A stretch of 64,000 bases of DNA from Nitrospirota bacterium (GCA_021825365.1 JAKAHR010000004.1:81695-145694); one strand, 5' to 3'; shown: positions 1 through 8,960, numbered from the stretch's first letter. Numbers and translations are program-made. The notes: a model not told the origin generated them from the letters alone.

Positions 1-1
1 G

Positions 2-1528
2 CTGCTCCTCCCTATCCTGGCCGTCACCCTTCTCCTTTCCCTCTTCAGGCTCGGCTCTGTCCCCCTCTTCGATGTTGATGAAGCCGTCTTTTCCGAGGCG
101 ACGCGGGAGATGGTTGAAGGCGGCGACTGGGTAACACCGACTTACAACGGGGTCAACCGCTATGACAAGCCGATCCTTTTTTACTGGGTGATGGCAGCGT
201 CCTACCGCATCTTCGGCGTAAACGAATTCGGCGCGAGGTTCCCCTCCGCGCTCGCCGGGGGATTACTGGTACTCTTTCTCTTCCTCTTCAGCCTTCGCTC
301 CGCCGGCAGGGAGGAGGCGCTGTATGCTCCGGTAGTCGCCGCCCTCTCCCTCTATTTCGTCGCCTATGCGAGGGCAGCGGTCACGGACATGACCCTTACC
401 CTCTTTATCGGCCTGTCCCTCTTTTCGTTCTACGTATGGTCCGGCGAGACGGGGGACAAGCGATACCTTTACGGGTTTTACCTCTTTTCGGCCCTCGCCT
501 TCCTTACGAAGGGGCTGATAGGCATCCTCTTCCCCTTCAGCATAGCGATTATCTACACGCTGACTACCGGGGGATTCGGGGCACTGAAGAGGATGATCAG
601 TCCGGCCGGGGCCGTCCTCTTCATCGCGGTCTCCGGTCCGTGGTACGTTGCGCAGCTCCTTATCAACGGCCGCGAATTCGTGGAACTGTTTTTCATCAAG
701 CATCATTTCACCAGATTCACGGGCGTCATATCCGGCCACCGGGGCCCCCTGTACTATTACGTACCCGTCCTCCTCGCCGGCCTCTTCCCCTGGGTAGCCT
801 TTCTGCCCGCGGGCATCGGCCGGGTATTTGCCTCAAGGGAACGGGTGCACATCTTTGCCTTTGTCTGGTTTTCCGTCGTGTTCCTTTTCTTTTCTCTTTC
901 GACGACGAAACTGCCCAACTACATCCTCCCCTCCCTTCCCGCAGCCTCTCTCCTGATCGCAGCGGGAATGACCCGGGAGGACACCACCTGGGGCCGGGTT
1001 TCTGACATTACTCTCTGCCTCCTCGCCGGCCTGCTCTGCGCCGGATCCGTCCTGGCGCGGACGTACATCGCCCGTCTGGGGATCCCCGATCCGGACTGGC
1101 TGACCGTGATATCTGGGCTGCTGCTTCTCATGGCGATCGTCAGCCTCTATTCGGCACTCGGGGGTAAACGCCGCGCGGATATCCTCTCCGGCCTGATGCT
1201 CGTCTTTCTCCTCGCGGTCCTGGTGAAGGGGCTCCCCCTTGCCGGCGGTCTTCTGCAGGGCAGCCTGCACCGGTACAGCCTCTATGCAAGAGAGCATCTT
1301 TCTCCCGGGGGCAGGCTCGCCGCATATGCCATAAATAACCCGAGCGTTGTCTTTTATTCCCGTCACCGTATCCTGACGCCCGGTGACCCTGGTGCGCTTC
1401 GTGCACTCGCGGCGGCGCCCGGCCAGATGATCGTCATTACCCGGGCGGCAGAAGCCGGGGCACTGACCGGTCTTGGTTTCACGATTCTCGAAAAGGATGA
1501 CCGCTATGCGCTTCTTGAAAGAAAATAG
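2..1528 (+). CDS. Glycosyltransferase family 39 (ArnT/PMT-like), 5' partial
   Basis: Polytopic inner-membrane glycosyltransferase, expected to move a sugar from a polyprenyl-phosphate donor to lipid A, another lipid or protein. The frame is open back to the window edge. Before the first ATG (110) it encodes a hydrophobic segment followed by FDVDEAVFSEATREM, the acidic first-loop motif that carries the catalytic Asp in GT39/GT83 enzymes. The real start therefore lies outside the window and the ATG at 110 is internal. About ten further hydrophobic segments follow, and the loop containing YDKPILFYW is typical of the family. The 3' end overlaps the start of the PAP2 gene, suggesting translational coupling and a shared role in envelope lipid-sugar metabolism. 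The exact acceptor cannot be read from sequence. Confidence 0.85.
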   Translation: MLLPILAVTLLLSLFRLGSVPLFDVDEAVFSEATREMVEGGDWVTPTYNGVNRYDKPILFYWVMAASYRIFGVNEFGARFPSALAGGLLVLFLFLFSLRSAGREEALYAPVVAALSLYFVAYARAAVTDMTLTLFIGLSLFSFYVWSGETGDKRYLYGFYLFSALAFLTKGLIGILFPFSIAIIYTLTTGGFGALKRMISPAGAVLFIAVSGPWYVAQLLINGREFVELFFIKHHFTRFTGVISGHRGPLYYYVPVLLAGLFPWVAFLPAGIGRVFASRERVHIFAFVWFSVVFLFFSLSTTKLPNYILPSLPAASLLIAAGMTREDTTWGRVSDITLCLLAGLLCAGSVLARTYIARLGIPDPDWLTVISGLLLLMAIVSLYSALGGKRRADILSGLMLVFLLAVLVKGLPLAGGLLQGSLHRYSLYAREHLSPGGRLAAYAINNPSVVFYSRHRILTPGDPGALRALAAAPGQMIVITRAAEAGALTGLGFTILEKDDRYALLERK

Positions 1529-2153
1529 TCTTCTTCTCCTGCTTGTCCTCGCGCTGCCTCTTTTCATCTTCTACCTGGACAGCGCCGTCATCCGCGCGGT
1601 CAGGGAATTTCACCGTGCGGGTTCTGACCTGTACGTCTTTCTGTCCTCCCTTGATGCGGTCATTAATTTCCTGTCCCATGGATCGACCCTCATCGTCATC
1701 GCGCTGGCGATGCTTGTTGCCGGGAAATACCGGAGCAGGAAGATCTTCGAGGCGGGCAAGGCCCTGGTCGTGAGCTTCGTCGCATCAGGCATCCTGGCAC
1801 AGGTGCTGAAACATCTCATCGGCAGGGCGAGGCCGCGGGTTACCGACACCCTCCTGTTCATCGGGCCGACCTTCAGGGGAGGATACGACTCCTTCCCTTC
1901 CGGTCACACCACCGTTGCCTTCTGTTTTGCCTACGCCCTTTCGCAGCACTTTCCCCGGTACCGGGTCTTTTTTTACATCTTTGCGGCGGTCGCCGGCTTC
2001 GAGCGGGTCGAGAACACCGCCCATTTTTTCTCTGATGTCATCGCCGGCGCGTTTGTAGGCATCATCTCGGGCCAGCTGGTATTCCGGTATCTCCTGCCCG
2101 CACTCGAAAAAGGCCCCCTCTCCTCCCCGTCCGATAAAACGGTCGGGGCATGA
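1506..2153 (+). CDS. PAP2-family membrane phosphatase
   Basis: Integral-membrane phosphatase of the PAP2/undecaprenyl-pyrophosphate or lipid-phosphate phosphatase type. All three signature motifs are visible: KHLIGRARPR (KX6RP-like), PSGHTTVAF (PSGH), and ERVENTAHFFSDVIAG (R..H...D). About five or six hydrophobic helices surround them. I place the start at ATG 1506, which has AAAGGATG just upstream, rather than at an earlier in-frame codon at 1473. It overlaps the end of the glycosyltransferase gene by 23 bases, so the two are probably co-translated. A role in recycling the polyprenyl carrier used by the upstream transferase is plausible but inferred. Confidence 0.85.
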   Translation: MRFLKENSLLLLLVLALPLFIFYLDSAVIRAVREFHRAGSDLYVFLSSLDAVINFLSHGSTLIVIALAMLVAGKYRSRKIFEAGKALVVSFVASGILAQVLKHLIGRARPRVTDTLLFIGPTFRGGYDSFPSGHTTVAFCFAYALSQHFPRYRVFFYIFAAVAGFERVENTAHFFSDVIAGAFVGIISGQLVFRYLLPALEKGPLSSPSDKTVGA

Positions 2154-2250
2154 ACCTTATTCACCACCGTCTCCCCTCCATCTGAGGATTGCACCAGCCG
2201 TCTTTTTGTGTTAATCATGTAGAAGACCATATATCCTGAGGCGGTGTCCC

Positions 2251-2814
2251 GTGCAAATGCTCATATCTCTCATAACAGGGATGATCCTTCCCCCAGCCGG
2301 CAGTCGCTGGTGCGCCGGCACGCGGCTACAACCGGCGCCGGGTTCCGCGTGTCCAGCCGAAAGCGGAGTCTGCCTGAGGGCGCTCCGGGTGAGGGACTGC
2401 CGGAAATTCGTCAGGTGGGCCGCCGGGGAGGGCGATGCCACCATTCCGGAGGGTCTCTCCGGCTTCGGCCTTTGGTGGTGGATTCATCGCCGCTTTGATC
2501 TGGCCTGCTGTATCGTTGCGGACGGCACACCGCGGGGAATTGTCGGCATCTACGATGCAGGAAACGACAAGACCGCATGGGTGGGCCTCACCATCTTCGA
2601 CGCTGCGGCAAGGCGTCTCGGCATCGGCTCGACCGCGCTGAGGCTCCTCGCCCGCCTCCTGCGTGACGGCGGCGTACTGCGGCTTTCCGCGGAGGTGAAG
2701 GCCGGAAACGATGCGGCCCGGGAATTCTGGACACAAAACGGTTTTTCCGTCACCGCCGGGGATGGGGACAGGACGATCCTGACGGCTAATCCGGGTACTC
2801 TTGGACGGAGGTAA
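2251..2814 (+). CDS. GNAT-family N-acetyltransferase
   Basis: Predicted acetyl-CoA-dependent acyltransferase. The GNAT core is recognisable: an N-terminal strand LRALRVRDC around residue 42, the acetyl-CoA pyrophosphate loop RRLGIGSTA around residue 120, and the C-terminal NDAAREFWTQNGF motif near residue 155. The first 40 residues look non-homologous, so the true start may lie downstream of ATG 2251. It ends three bases before the GTG start of the glycogen phosphorylase gene, so the two are likely one transcript. The substrate is unknown. Confidence 0.75.
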   Translation: MQMLISLITGMILPPAGSRWCAGTRLQPAPGSACPAESGVCLRALRVRDCRKFVRWAAGEGDATIPEGLSGFGLWWWIHRRFDLACCIVADGTPRGIVGIYDAGNDKTAWVGLTIFDAAARRLGIGSTALRLLARLLRDGGVLRLSAEVKAGNDAAREFWTQNGFSVTAGDGDRTILTANPGTLGRR

Positions 2815-2817
2815 GCG

Positions 2818-4953
2818 GTGGTAGATGAACTCAGGATCCGTTTTCCCAACCTGCCCGAGCAACTCGCCGGCCTGCCTGAACTGGCGTACAACCTCTGGTG
2901 GAGCTGGAATCCGCAGGCGCGGATGCTCTTTAAAAAGCTGGACCGCGTCGCCTGGAAAGAGAGCGGCCACAACCCGGTGAGGATGCTGAAGGAACTCCCC
3001 CAAGGGGTTCTGGAACATGCCGCCCGGGACGCCGAATACCTGCACCATTATAATGCCGTGATCGCCCGTTACCGCAGGGAGATTGCATCGCGGAGCGGAT
3101 GGTTCCAGGAGGACGTGATGGACGCCGGGGAAAAGACGATCGCCTATTTCTCGGCGGAATACGGGCTGCACCACTCCCTGCCCTTCTACGCGGGTGGCCT
3201 GGGCTTCCTCGCAGGAGACCACCTGAAGGAGTGCAGCGACCTCCGGGTCCCGCTCTTTGCGGTAGGGTTCATGTATCCCGAGGGCTACCTCAGGCAAAGG
3301 ATACGTTCCGACGGGTGGCAGGAGAATGTGGACGAGGTCCTGGTGCGTGATGCGGCACCGATCCTCAGGGTCCTCGACGGCACGGGCGAGCAACTCCTGG
3401 TGAAAGTCCCCCTCATCGAGCCTGCCGTCCATGTCGCCCTCTGGAAGGTATCCGTCGGCCGCGTCTCCCTGTACCTCCTCGATACGGACATCGACGAAAA
3501 CGACCCGTGGAACCGCTCCATATCCGCCCACCTGTACATCGGCGACATCGAGCAGAGACTGAGGCAGGAGATCGTGCTGGGTATAGGCGGCAGCGAGGCG
3601 CTCAGCATCATGGGAGTGGCGCATTCCGTGCTCCACCTGAACGAGGGACACCCCGCCTTCGCGATCCTCGAGCGCATCAGGATGCGGGTGGCCGAGGGCG
3701 CCACCTTCGAAGAGGCCTCTGCCGCCGTGCGCGCGACAACGGTCTTCACGACGCACACGCCGGTACCCGCCGGCCATGACGTATTCCCCTTCACCCTCAT
3801 GGACAAGTACTTCAGCAAATACTATCCTCTCCTCGGCCTCAGCCGTGAGGCATTCCTCCAGCTGGGCGTGCACCCCGCAGAGCCTTCGGCCGGCTTCAAC
3901 ATGACCGCATTCGCCCTCCGGATGTCCACCCATCACAACGGCGTCAGCATACGCCACGGAGAGGTTGCGCGACGCATGTGGATGTCCCTCTGGCCGGACA
4001 GAAAGGAGGAAGACGTCCCCATCTCCTCCGTCACCAACGGAGTCCATGTCCCCTCGTGGATCGAACCGAAGATGGAACTCCTTTTCAACAGATACCTGGG
4101 TCCCGGATGGCTCGACGACCATGACAGCCCCGTCATCTGGGAACTGGTGAATGACATCCCTGACGAGGAACTCTGGAAGGCCCATTTCTGGCTGAAGATG
4201 AAGTTGCACAACTTCATCCGCGAGCAGGTGCGCAAGAGGTGGGTGGACGACCGCATCAGCGCGACAAACGTCGTCGCCGGGGGAACGATCCTCGACCCGA
4301 CGACCCTCACCATCGGCTTTGCCCGGCGGTTCGCCACGTATAAGAGGGCTGACCTGATCTTCCGGGACCTCGAACGCCTCAGGCCGCTGCTGAGCAACCG
4401 CTGGCAGCCGGTGCAGATCATCTTCGCCGGCAAGGCGCATCCGGCTGACGACGCGGGAAAAAGGATCCTGCAGAAGATCTTCTCCTTCGCCATCGACCCC
4501 GGGATGAGCGGCCGCATCGCCTTTGTGGAAAACTACGACGAACAGCTCGCCCAGTACCTGATCCACGGGGTCGACGTGTGGATGAACAATCCCCTGCCTC
4601 CCCTTGAGGCAAGCGGCACGTCAGGAATGAAGGCGGCGGTCAACGGCATCCCTCACCTGAGCATCGCCGACGGCTGGTGGATCGAAGGATTCACCGGTGA
4701 CAACGGCTGGTCCTTCGGCCTGCGGGACGGTCCTCCCGGGGACCGCGATGGGGCAGACGCCGACGAACTCTACGGCATCATCGAAAAGAAGATCGTCCCT
4801 CTCTATTATGACGTGGATGAAAACGGCATCCCCCGGGGATGGATACGCTTCATGAAAAAGTCGATCATCAACTGCGCACCCCGATTCAGCGCACGCAGGA
4901 TGGTGAAGGAATATACCACGAGGTTTTATCAGGCCGCCCTGAAGGCAGTGTAG
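2818..4953 (+). CDS. glgP: Alpha-glucan phosphorylase (GT35, DUF3417 N-terminal region)
   Basis: Cytoplasmic PLP-dependent phosphorylase that releases glucose-1-phosphate from glycogen or maltodextrin. The N-terminus LPELAYNLWWSWNPQAR matches the DUF3417 region of the short bacterial GlgP type. The PLP lysine motif EASGTSGMKAAVNG is present with the lysine at residue 605. At 711 residues it is at the short end of the family. It starts with GTG at 2818 behind GGACGGAGG. The phosphoglucomutase at 27142-28767 could use its product, although the two genes are not linked. Confidence 0.93.
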   Translation: MVDELRIRFPNLPEQLAGLPELAYNLWWSWNPQARMLFKKLDRVAWKESGHNPVRMLKELPQGVLEHAARDAEYLHHYNAVIARYRREIASRSGWFQEDVMDAGEKTIAYFSAEYGLHHSLPFYAGGLGFLAGDHLKECSDLRVPLFAVGFMYPEGYLRQRIRSDGWQENVDEVLVRDAAPILRVLDGTGEQLLVKVPLIEPAVHVALWKVSVGRVSLYLLDTDIDENDPWNRSISAHLYIGDIEQRLRQEIVLGIGGSEALSIMGVAHSVLHLNEGHPAFAILERIRMRVAEGATFEEASAAVRATTVFTTHTPVPAGHDVFPFTLMDKYFSKYYPLLGLSREAFLQLGVHPAEPSAGFNMTAFALRMSTHHNGVSIRHGEVARRMWMSLWPDRKEEDVPISSVTNGVHVPSWIEPKMELLFNRYLGPGWLDDHDSPVIWELVNDIPDEELWKAHFWLKMKLHNFIREQVRKRWVDDRISATNVVAGGTILDPTTLTIGFARRFATYKRADLIFRDLERLRPLLSNRWQPVQIIFAGKAHPADDAGKRILQKIFSFAIDPGMSGRIAFVENYDEQLAQYLIHGVDVWMNNPLPPLEASGTSGMKAAVNGIPHLSIADGWWIEGFTGDNGWSFGLRDGPPGDRDGADADELYGIIEKKIVPLYYDVDENGIPRGWIRFMKKSIINCAPRFSARRMVKEYTTRFYQAALKAV

Positions 4954-5106
4954 AAGGCGACTGTAAGGACGTTACCGTTGCCTTCCATGCCGCCGGGATG
5001 GCAGTTCCCGCAGCGCCGGTCCCCGATGAGCCTTTCGGTCACGACGCGTTCCTCTGTTTGTCCCCCAGCCTGCCCTGCGGGAGGGGTATGTGACCCGCAT
5101 TGGGGA

Positions 5107-5130
5107 GGCAGGACAGGGGGACATCCTGCC
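5107..5130. terminator. Inverted repeat between convergent genes
   Basis: GGCAGGA and TCCTGCC form a 7-bp stem around a 10-nt loop between the converging glgP and the 5142-5603 gene. There is no T-run, so termination is only suggested by position. Confidence 0.3.
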
Positions 5131-5141
5131 CTGAGCAGGCA

Positions 5142-5603
5142 TTACGTCACGAAAACAGTCGCCCGCTTCAGGTCGTCAAGCCTGCTGAGGAGGTTGTGGT
5201 GCTTCTGTTCATCCGCGATGAGGTACGAAAGGATATACTTCGTCACGAAGAGCTCGCTGTTCTTGAGGGCCTCGTCCGCAAGCTCCAGGGACTTGGCCTC
5301 AGCGGTCAGATGCTTGTTCAGGCCGTTTCCCAGTGCTGCAAGGTCATCGGGGCTCAGAATGAAGGGTTCTTTCGTAACGCTGTCGATAAGCATCTGCTGC
5401 ATGATCTTGTGCTTCTGGGAGTCGTGCTTGATCATCTCCATCGTAATCCTGACGAGCTTGTTCCGCGTTTTCTTCATCAGATCGTCGGCATACAGGATGG
5501 TCTGGTCCTCCAGCCTCTGCCACTCCTGCATCAGGGTAAGAAACTCCCGGGAAAGTTCCGCGGGTTTCCTCGTCTTAGCGTTTTTTGCCGTCCTTGCTGA
5601 CAT
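5142..5603 (-). CDS. All-helical protein, possible ferritin-like fold
   Basis: A 153-residue, charged, helix-rich protein that I do not recognise as a named family. The start is ATG at 5603, preceded by AGGAGGACCAC; an in-frame upstream codon at 5633 is disfavoured. Acidic and histidine residues recur in helices (EWQRLE, MIKHDSQKHK, LIADEQKHH), a spacing reminiscent of ferritin or rubrerythrin-like di-iron bundles (E...H). This suggests metal binding or stress protection but proves neither. There is no signal peptide, so it is probably cytoplasmic. It is monocistronic by appearance and convergent with glgP. Confidence 0.7.
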   Translation of the reverse strand: MSARTAKNAKTRKPAELSREFLTLMQEWQRLEDQTILYADDLMKKTRNKLVRITMEMIKHDSQKHKIMQQMLIDSVTKEPFILSPDDLAALGNGLNKHLTAEAKSLELADEALKNSELFVTKYILSYLIADEQKHHNLLSRLDDLKRATVFVT

Positions 5604-5728
5604 GTGGTCCTCCTTCCCCGAGACCGAATTCATTTACATAACATTTTCGGGGGATTCCGTTTATCTCCATGCTATCAGATACGACCCGGATGTCAAGATG
5701 CCGGGGACAGCGGAGTGATATCCGGCTT

Positions 5729-5935
5729 CTACCACGATTTGCGGTCGCAGACCTCGCCTTCCGAGCAGATCTCCTCATCGATTATCCTGGCGATCCTGAT
5801 CGCATCGGCAACCGACTTCGCGAGATTGCCTCCCTCTTCTCCGGCACCCGACTTGCCGACATACGCGCTGAATATCTGACAGGCGCCGAGAAAGATGGTC
5901 TTTTTGTCATCAGTCAATGAAATCTGTTCAGCCAC
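5729..5935 (-). CDS. Small hypothetical protein, 68 aa
   Basis: A short acidic protein beginning with GTG at 5935 behind a good GGGAGG Shine-Dalgarno (5942-5947), which supports it being real. It contains IFLGACQIFSAYVGKSG and ends with CSEGEVCDRKSW; the two late cysteines could bind metal or form a disulphide. There is no signal peptide or membrane segment. I do not recognise the family. It lies divergently from the archease-rtcB operon. Confidence 0.6.
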   Translation of the reverse strand: MAEQISLTDDKKTIFLGACQIFSAYVGKSGAGEEGGNLAKSVADAIRIARIIDEEICSEGEVCDRKSW

Positions 5936-6088
5936 AGTAAACCTCCCTGGTAGACCTCATATCATACGGGCATGCCGGGCATCCACTTCCCTGCCTGCTT
6001 CCCGCCAGTCCCCTTCCTGTTCCTATCTTCCCATGCCGCGGGGAACCCGTCAACAACGAACTGTGCCCCGGATACGCGGCTGGTTTTA

Positions 6089-6117
6089 TTGACTCGCAAC
6101 AGACCGGGTGTTACTCT
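6089..6117 (+). promoter_or_regulatory. Candidate promoter for archease-rtcB, leaderless type
   Basis: TTGACT (6089-6094), 17-nt spacer, TACTCT (6112-6117). The -10 box ends five bases before the archease ATG at 6123, so transcription would begin at or beside the start codon. Confidence 0.45.
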
Positions 6118-6122
6118 GTAGT

Positions 6123-6578
6123 ATGCCCACGCCGGATAGATATGAAACGCTCGACATCCCGGGCGATGCGGGCATCCGGGCGTTCGGCTCTACCCTGAAG
6201 GAACTCTTCGTCAACGCTGCAACCGGCACGTACAGCCTGATGACTGATGTCAGGCCGATGGCTGAAAGAGAGACAGCCCTGGTCTCGGTGGAAGGTCATT
6301 CCATCGAAGGGCTCCTCGTCGCGTGGCTTAATGAGTTGGTCTTCCGTTTCGATGCGTACGGATTCGCCGGAAAGAGCATCAGCATCGTCTCATTGAGCCC
6401 CGGTGACAGGGACGCGGCCGAAGCAGAGGCCTTTTCCCTCTCTGCAACGGTTGCGGGGGAGACGTTCGATCCCCGTCGTCATGAGGGGAGGCTGCTGATC
6501 AAGGCGGCGACGTACCACAACCTGAAGGTGGAAAACCGTGACGGGGTATGGACAGCCGAGATCATCTTTGATATCTGA
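6123..6578 (+). CDS. Archease, RtcB-activating protein
   Basis: Small cytoplasmic protein of the archease family, which speeds guanylylation and turnover of the RNA ligase RtcB. It contains the family pattern: an early [19 protein letters not shown] region with an aspartate and a helix, [17 protein letters not shown] in the middle, and the C-terminal [13 protein letters not shown] motif. I choose ATG 6123 over an upstream GTG at 6108 because a promoter-like -10 box ends five bases before it. The rtcB gene starts 46 bases after this stop, so the pair is an operon. At 151 residues it is normal length. Confidence 0.9.
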   Translation: MPTPDRYETLDIPGDAGIRAFGSTLKELFVNAATGTYSLMTDVRPMAERETALVSVEGHSIEGLLVAWLNELVFRFDAYGFAGKSISIVSLSPGDRDAAEAEAFSLSATVAGETFDPRRHEGRLLIKAATYHNLKVENRDGVWTAEIIFDI

Positions 6579-6624
6579 ACAGAGGGACAGGGGCGGGCGC
6601 ATGCAGACTCATGGAGGTGAGGAA

Positions 6625-8070
6625 ATGGGTATCGAACGTCTCAGGAGGATCGACGAAACACGACTAGAAGTTCCCATCGACTACCGCGAGGGGATGCGCG
6701 TGCACGGGATCATCTATGCTGACAGCGTCCTTGAAAAAGGCCTCGAGGTCCAGTGCGTCAACCAGGTGGCGAACGTCGCCACCCTCCCCGGCATTGTCAG
6801 GGCATCATCCGCCATGCCGGATATCCATATGGGCTACGGCTTTCCGATAGGCGGGGTTGCCGCCTTTGATGTCAGGGATGGCATCATATCACCGGGCGGT
6901 GTGGGGTACGACATCAACTGAGGGGTACGGCTCCTCAGGAGCAGCCTCTCCAGGGGAGAGGCGCTTCCGAGGATCAGGGACCTCGTGGAGGTCCTTTACA
7001 GCGACGTCCCCTCGGGGGTCGGATCGAAGGGCAGGATCAGGCTCGGCTCTGACGACGAACGGAAGCTCCTGCTGAAAGGCGCGCGATGGGCGGTCGAACA
7101 CGGCATGGGCGAGGAATCGGACCTCGAAAAGACGGAGTCAGGAGGCATGATCGACGGCGCCGACCCCTCGCTCATAAGCACCAAGGCGTATGAACGGGGC
7201 CGCAGCCAGCAGGGCACCCTGGGGTCTGGCAACCACTTCCTTGAGATACAATATGTCGACGAGATCTACGACGAGAAGGCGGCGAACAGCCTCGGCCTTT
7301 TCCCGGACCAGGTCACGGTAATGATCCATACCGGATCACGGGGATTCGGACACCAGGTATGCACGGACTTTCTCGAGGTGATGGAGAGGGCGGTCGGCAA
7401 ATACGGCATCTCGCTTCCTGACAGGGAATTGGCCTGTGCTCCTTTCAGCAGCCCCGAGGCCGGGGATTACCTTGCAGCGATGCGGGCGGCCGCAAACTAT
7501 GCATGGGCCAACCGCCAGTGCATCACGCACTGGACGCGGGAGGCCTTCATGAAGGTGCTCGGAAGATCGCCTCAGTCACTCGGCATGGGGCTGGTGTATG
7601 ACGTTGCCCACAATATCGCAAAAGTGGAGGACCATGTGGTAAACGGGAAGAAGATGAAACTGGTAGTGCACCGGAAGGGAGCCACGCGGGCCTTCCCGCC
7701 GGGACACCCTGAACTGCCCGCTGCATACCGCCACATAGGCCAGCCGGTCCTCATCCCCGGGGACATGGGCAGGGCATCCTTCGTCCTCCTCGGCACGGAA
7801 AAGGCGATGGAAGAGACCTTCGGCTCCACCTGCCACGGAGCAGGAAGGGTGATGTCCCGCCATCAGGCGATCAGGAAGGCCAAAGGCAGGGCGATCTGGA
7901 GAGAACTTGCAGACCGTGGTATCATTGTCCGGTCCGCCGGACGGGAGACCCTGGCAGAGGAGATGAGCGAGGCCTACAAGGATATCTCGGAGGTGGTTGA
8001 TGTCGTACACCGGGCGGGGATATCGAAGAAGGTGGCAAGGCTCAGGCCCCTCGGCGTGGTGAAAGGATAG
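6625..8070 (+). CDS. rtcB: RNA ligase RtcB with in-frame TGA at the catalytic cysteine (candidate selenoprotein)
   Basis: 3'-phosphate/5'-OH RNA ligase used in tRNA and RNA repair; it is Mn2+ and GTP dependent and is guanylylated on a histidine. Starting at ATG 6625 behind GGAGGTGAGG, the frame runs 481 codons, matching the archaeal-type RtcB length. It is interrupted only by TGA at 6919-6921 (codon 99), in the context [17 protein letters not shown]. All other RtcB proteins I know have Cys there (Cys98 in Pyrococcus horikoshii), a ligand of the catalytic Mn2+. Downstream motifs are intact: [44 protein letters not shown], and the guanylylated-histidine loop [12 protein letters not shown]. The simplest reading is Sec99. 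Alternatives are a nonsense mutation or a sequencing error. Conventional gene callers would split it at 6921 and restart near 6985. Confidence 0.88.
6919..6921 (+). other. Putative selenocysteine codon (TGA) in rtcB
   Basis: TGA replaces the invariant cysteine codon of RtcB (TGC or TGT), a one-base difference. The frame is open on both sides and both flanks are strongly conserved. Recoding by SelB and tRNA-Sec is inferred; no sel genes lie in this window. Confidence 0.7.
6944..6962 (+). promoter_or_regulatory. Candidate bacterial SECIS hairpin
   Basis: GCCTCTCC and GGAGAGGC form a perfect 8-bp stem closed by the loop AGG. The loop's first G (6953) lies 31 nt after the TGA. Bacterial SECIS elements typically have a G among the first two loop bases and sit about 16-37 nt downstream of UGA, so both conditions are met. 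Confidence 0.6.
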
Positions 8071-8075
8071 TGCTG

Positions 8076-8870
8076 ATGATGAAACTGCGGATAGGGAGGT
8101 TCTCGTACTCAAACCTCTTCCCCCTGTTTTTCATGCTCGACAGCGAGGCTGACTGCTCTTCGTACGAGTTTATCGAAGGCGTCCCCTCTGAACTCAACAG
8201 AAAGATCCGTCAGGGCGAGATAGACGTGAGTCCGTCGTCATCCATCGAGTACCTGAGGAACCAGGAGCTCTACGATCTGATCCCGAACCATTCGATCAGC
8301 TCCCGGGGACCGGTGGGCAGCATCTTCCTCTTCAGCAAGAGGCCTATCGAGACGCTCGATGGTCTGACCGTGCTCACCACGTCCCAGTCCGAGACCTCGG
8401 TTGTCCTCCTGCACATCATCCTGACGAAATTCTACAACATCTTCTGCCACCTCATGCCGACCTCTGAGCCGATAGCATCTGCCCTGCGGTCTCACGAGGC
8501 GTATCTGCTCATCGGAGACGACGCCCTGACCGAGGCGCTGAAATGGCCCGGATTGCATATCTACGACCTGGGAGACCTCTGGTACAAGAACACGGGGCTT
8601 CCATCTGTCTTCGCCCTCTGGATCGCCCGCAGGCAGTGCTGCATGGACCGGCCCGGGCTCCTGGAGCGCTTCAGGGAAGACCTCGACCGGGCAAAAGACA
8701 GGGCGCTCAGGGACCTTCCCGCCGTGGCCGCGGTATCGCCTCTCAGACATGTCCTGACTCAGGAAGAGCTGGTCGCGTACTGGAAAGGCATATCCTTCGA
8801 TTTCGGACAGGAGCACAGGCAGGGCCTTGACCTCTTCAGCCGATACGCCCGGCAACTCGGCCTCATGTGA
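8076..8870 (+). CDS. mqnA: MqnA/MqnD-family menaquinone biosynthesis enzyme, probably chorismate dehydratase
   Basis: Enzyme of the futalosine route to menaquinone. MqnA dehydrates chorismate to 3-enolpyruvylbenzoate. The N-terminus LRIGRFSYSNLFPLF is typical of MqnA (R-I-G-x-x-x-Y/S-N), followed by the periplasmic-binding-protein-like fold with IDVSPSSSIEYLRN and LLIGDDAL. Of three clustered start codons I take ATG 8076, eight bases after AAAGGA; ATG 8079 is also possible. It begins five bases after the rtcB stop, so it may be co-transcribed with archease-rtcB, although the pathway link is not obvious. An amidohydrolase at 40288 could supply another step of the same pathway. Confidence 0.85.
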   Translation: MMKLRIGRFSYSNLFPLFFMLDSEADCSSYEFIEGVPSELNRKIRQGEIDVSPSSSIEYLRNQELYDLIPNHSISSRGPVGSIFLFSKRPIETLDGLTVLTTSQSETSVVLLHIILTKFYNIFCHLMPTSEPIASALRSHEAYLLIGDDALTEALKWPGLHIYDLGDLWYKNTGLPSVFALWIARRQCCMDRPGLLERFREDLDRAKDRALRDLPAVAAVSPLRHVLTQEELVAYWKGISFDFGQEHRQGLDLFSRYARQLGLM

Positions 8871-8960
8871 GGCCACAAACCTCTTCCTAAAAAAAGGACC
8901 CTTTTTCTCAAAAGAGAAACAAGTCCCTATCCTTGGCTTTAGTTTACCTGCTTTTTTGTA

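Noticed and set aside
2326..4566. A 746-codon minus-strand frame opposite the GNAT and glgP genes
   Set aside because: Antisense shadow caused by high GC at codon ends; no domain recognised and it lies wholly opposite two clear genes.
4929..5080. Minus-strand frame with a CxxCH motif (complement of 4998-5012), like a c-type cytochrome tail
   Set aside because: It has no start codon or signal peptide, overlaps glgP and the rest is not cytochrome-like. Chance or a very old remnant.
6930..6942. A nearer hairpin GCTCC-TCA-GGAGC as the SECIS element
   Set aside because: It starts only 8 nt after the TGA, has a 5-bp stem and no G in the loop; the hairpin at 6944-6962 fits better.
6625..8070. RtcB as an ordinary frameshifted or decayed pseudogene
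   Set aside because: The frame is identical before and after the TGA, the length matches RtcB, and every other motif is intact.
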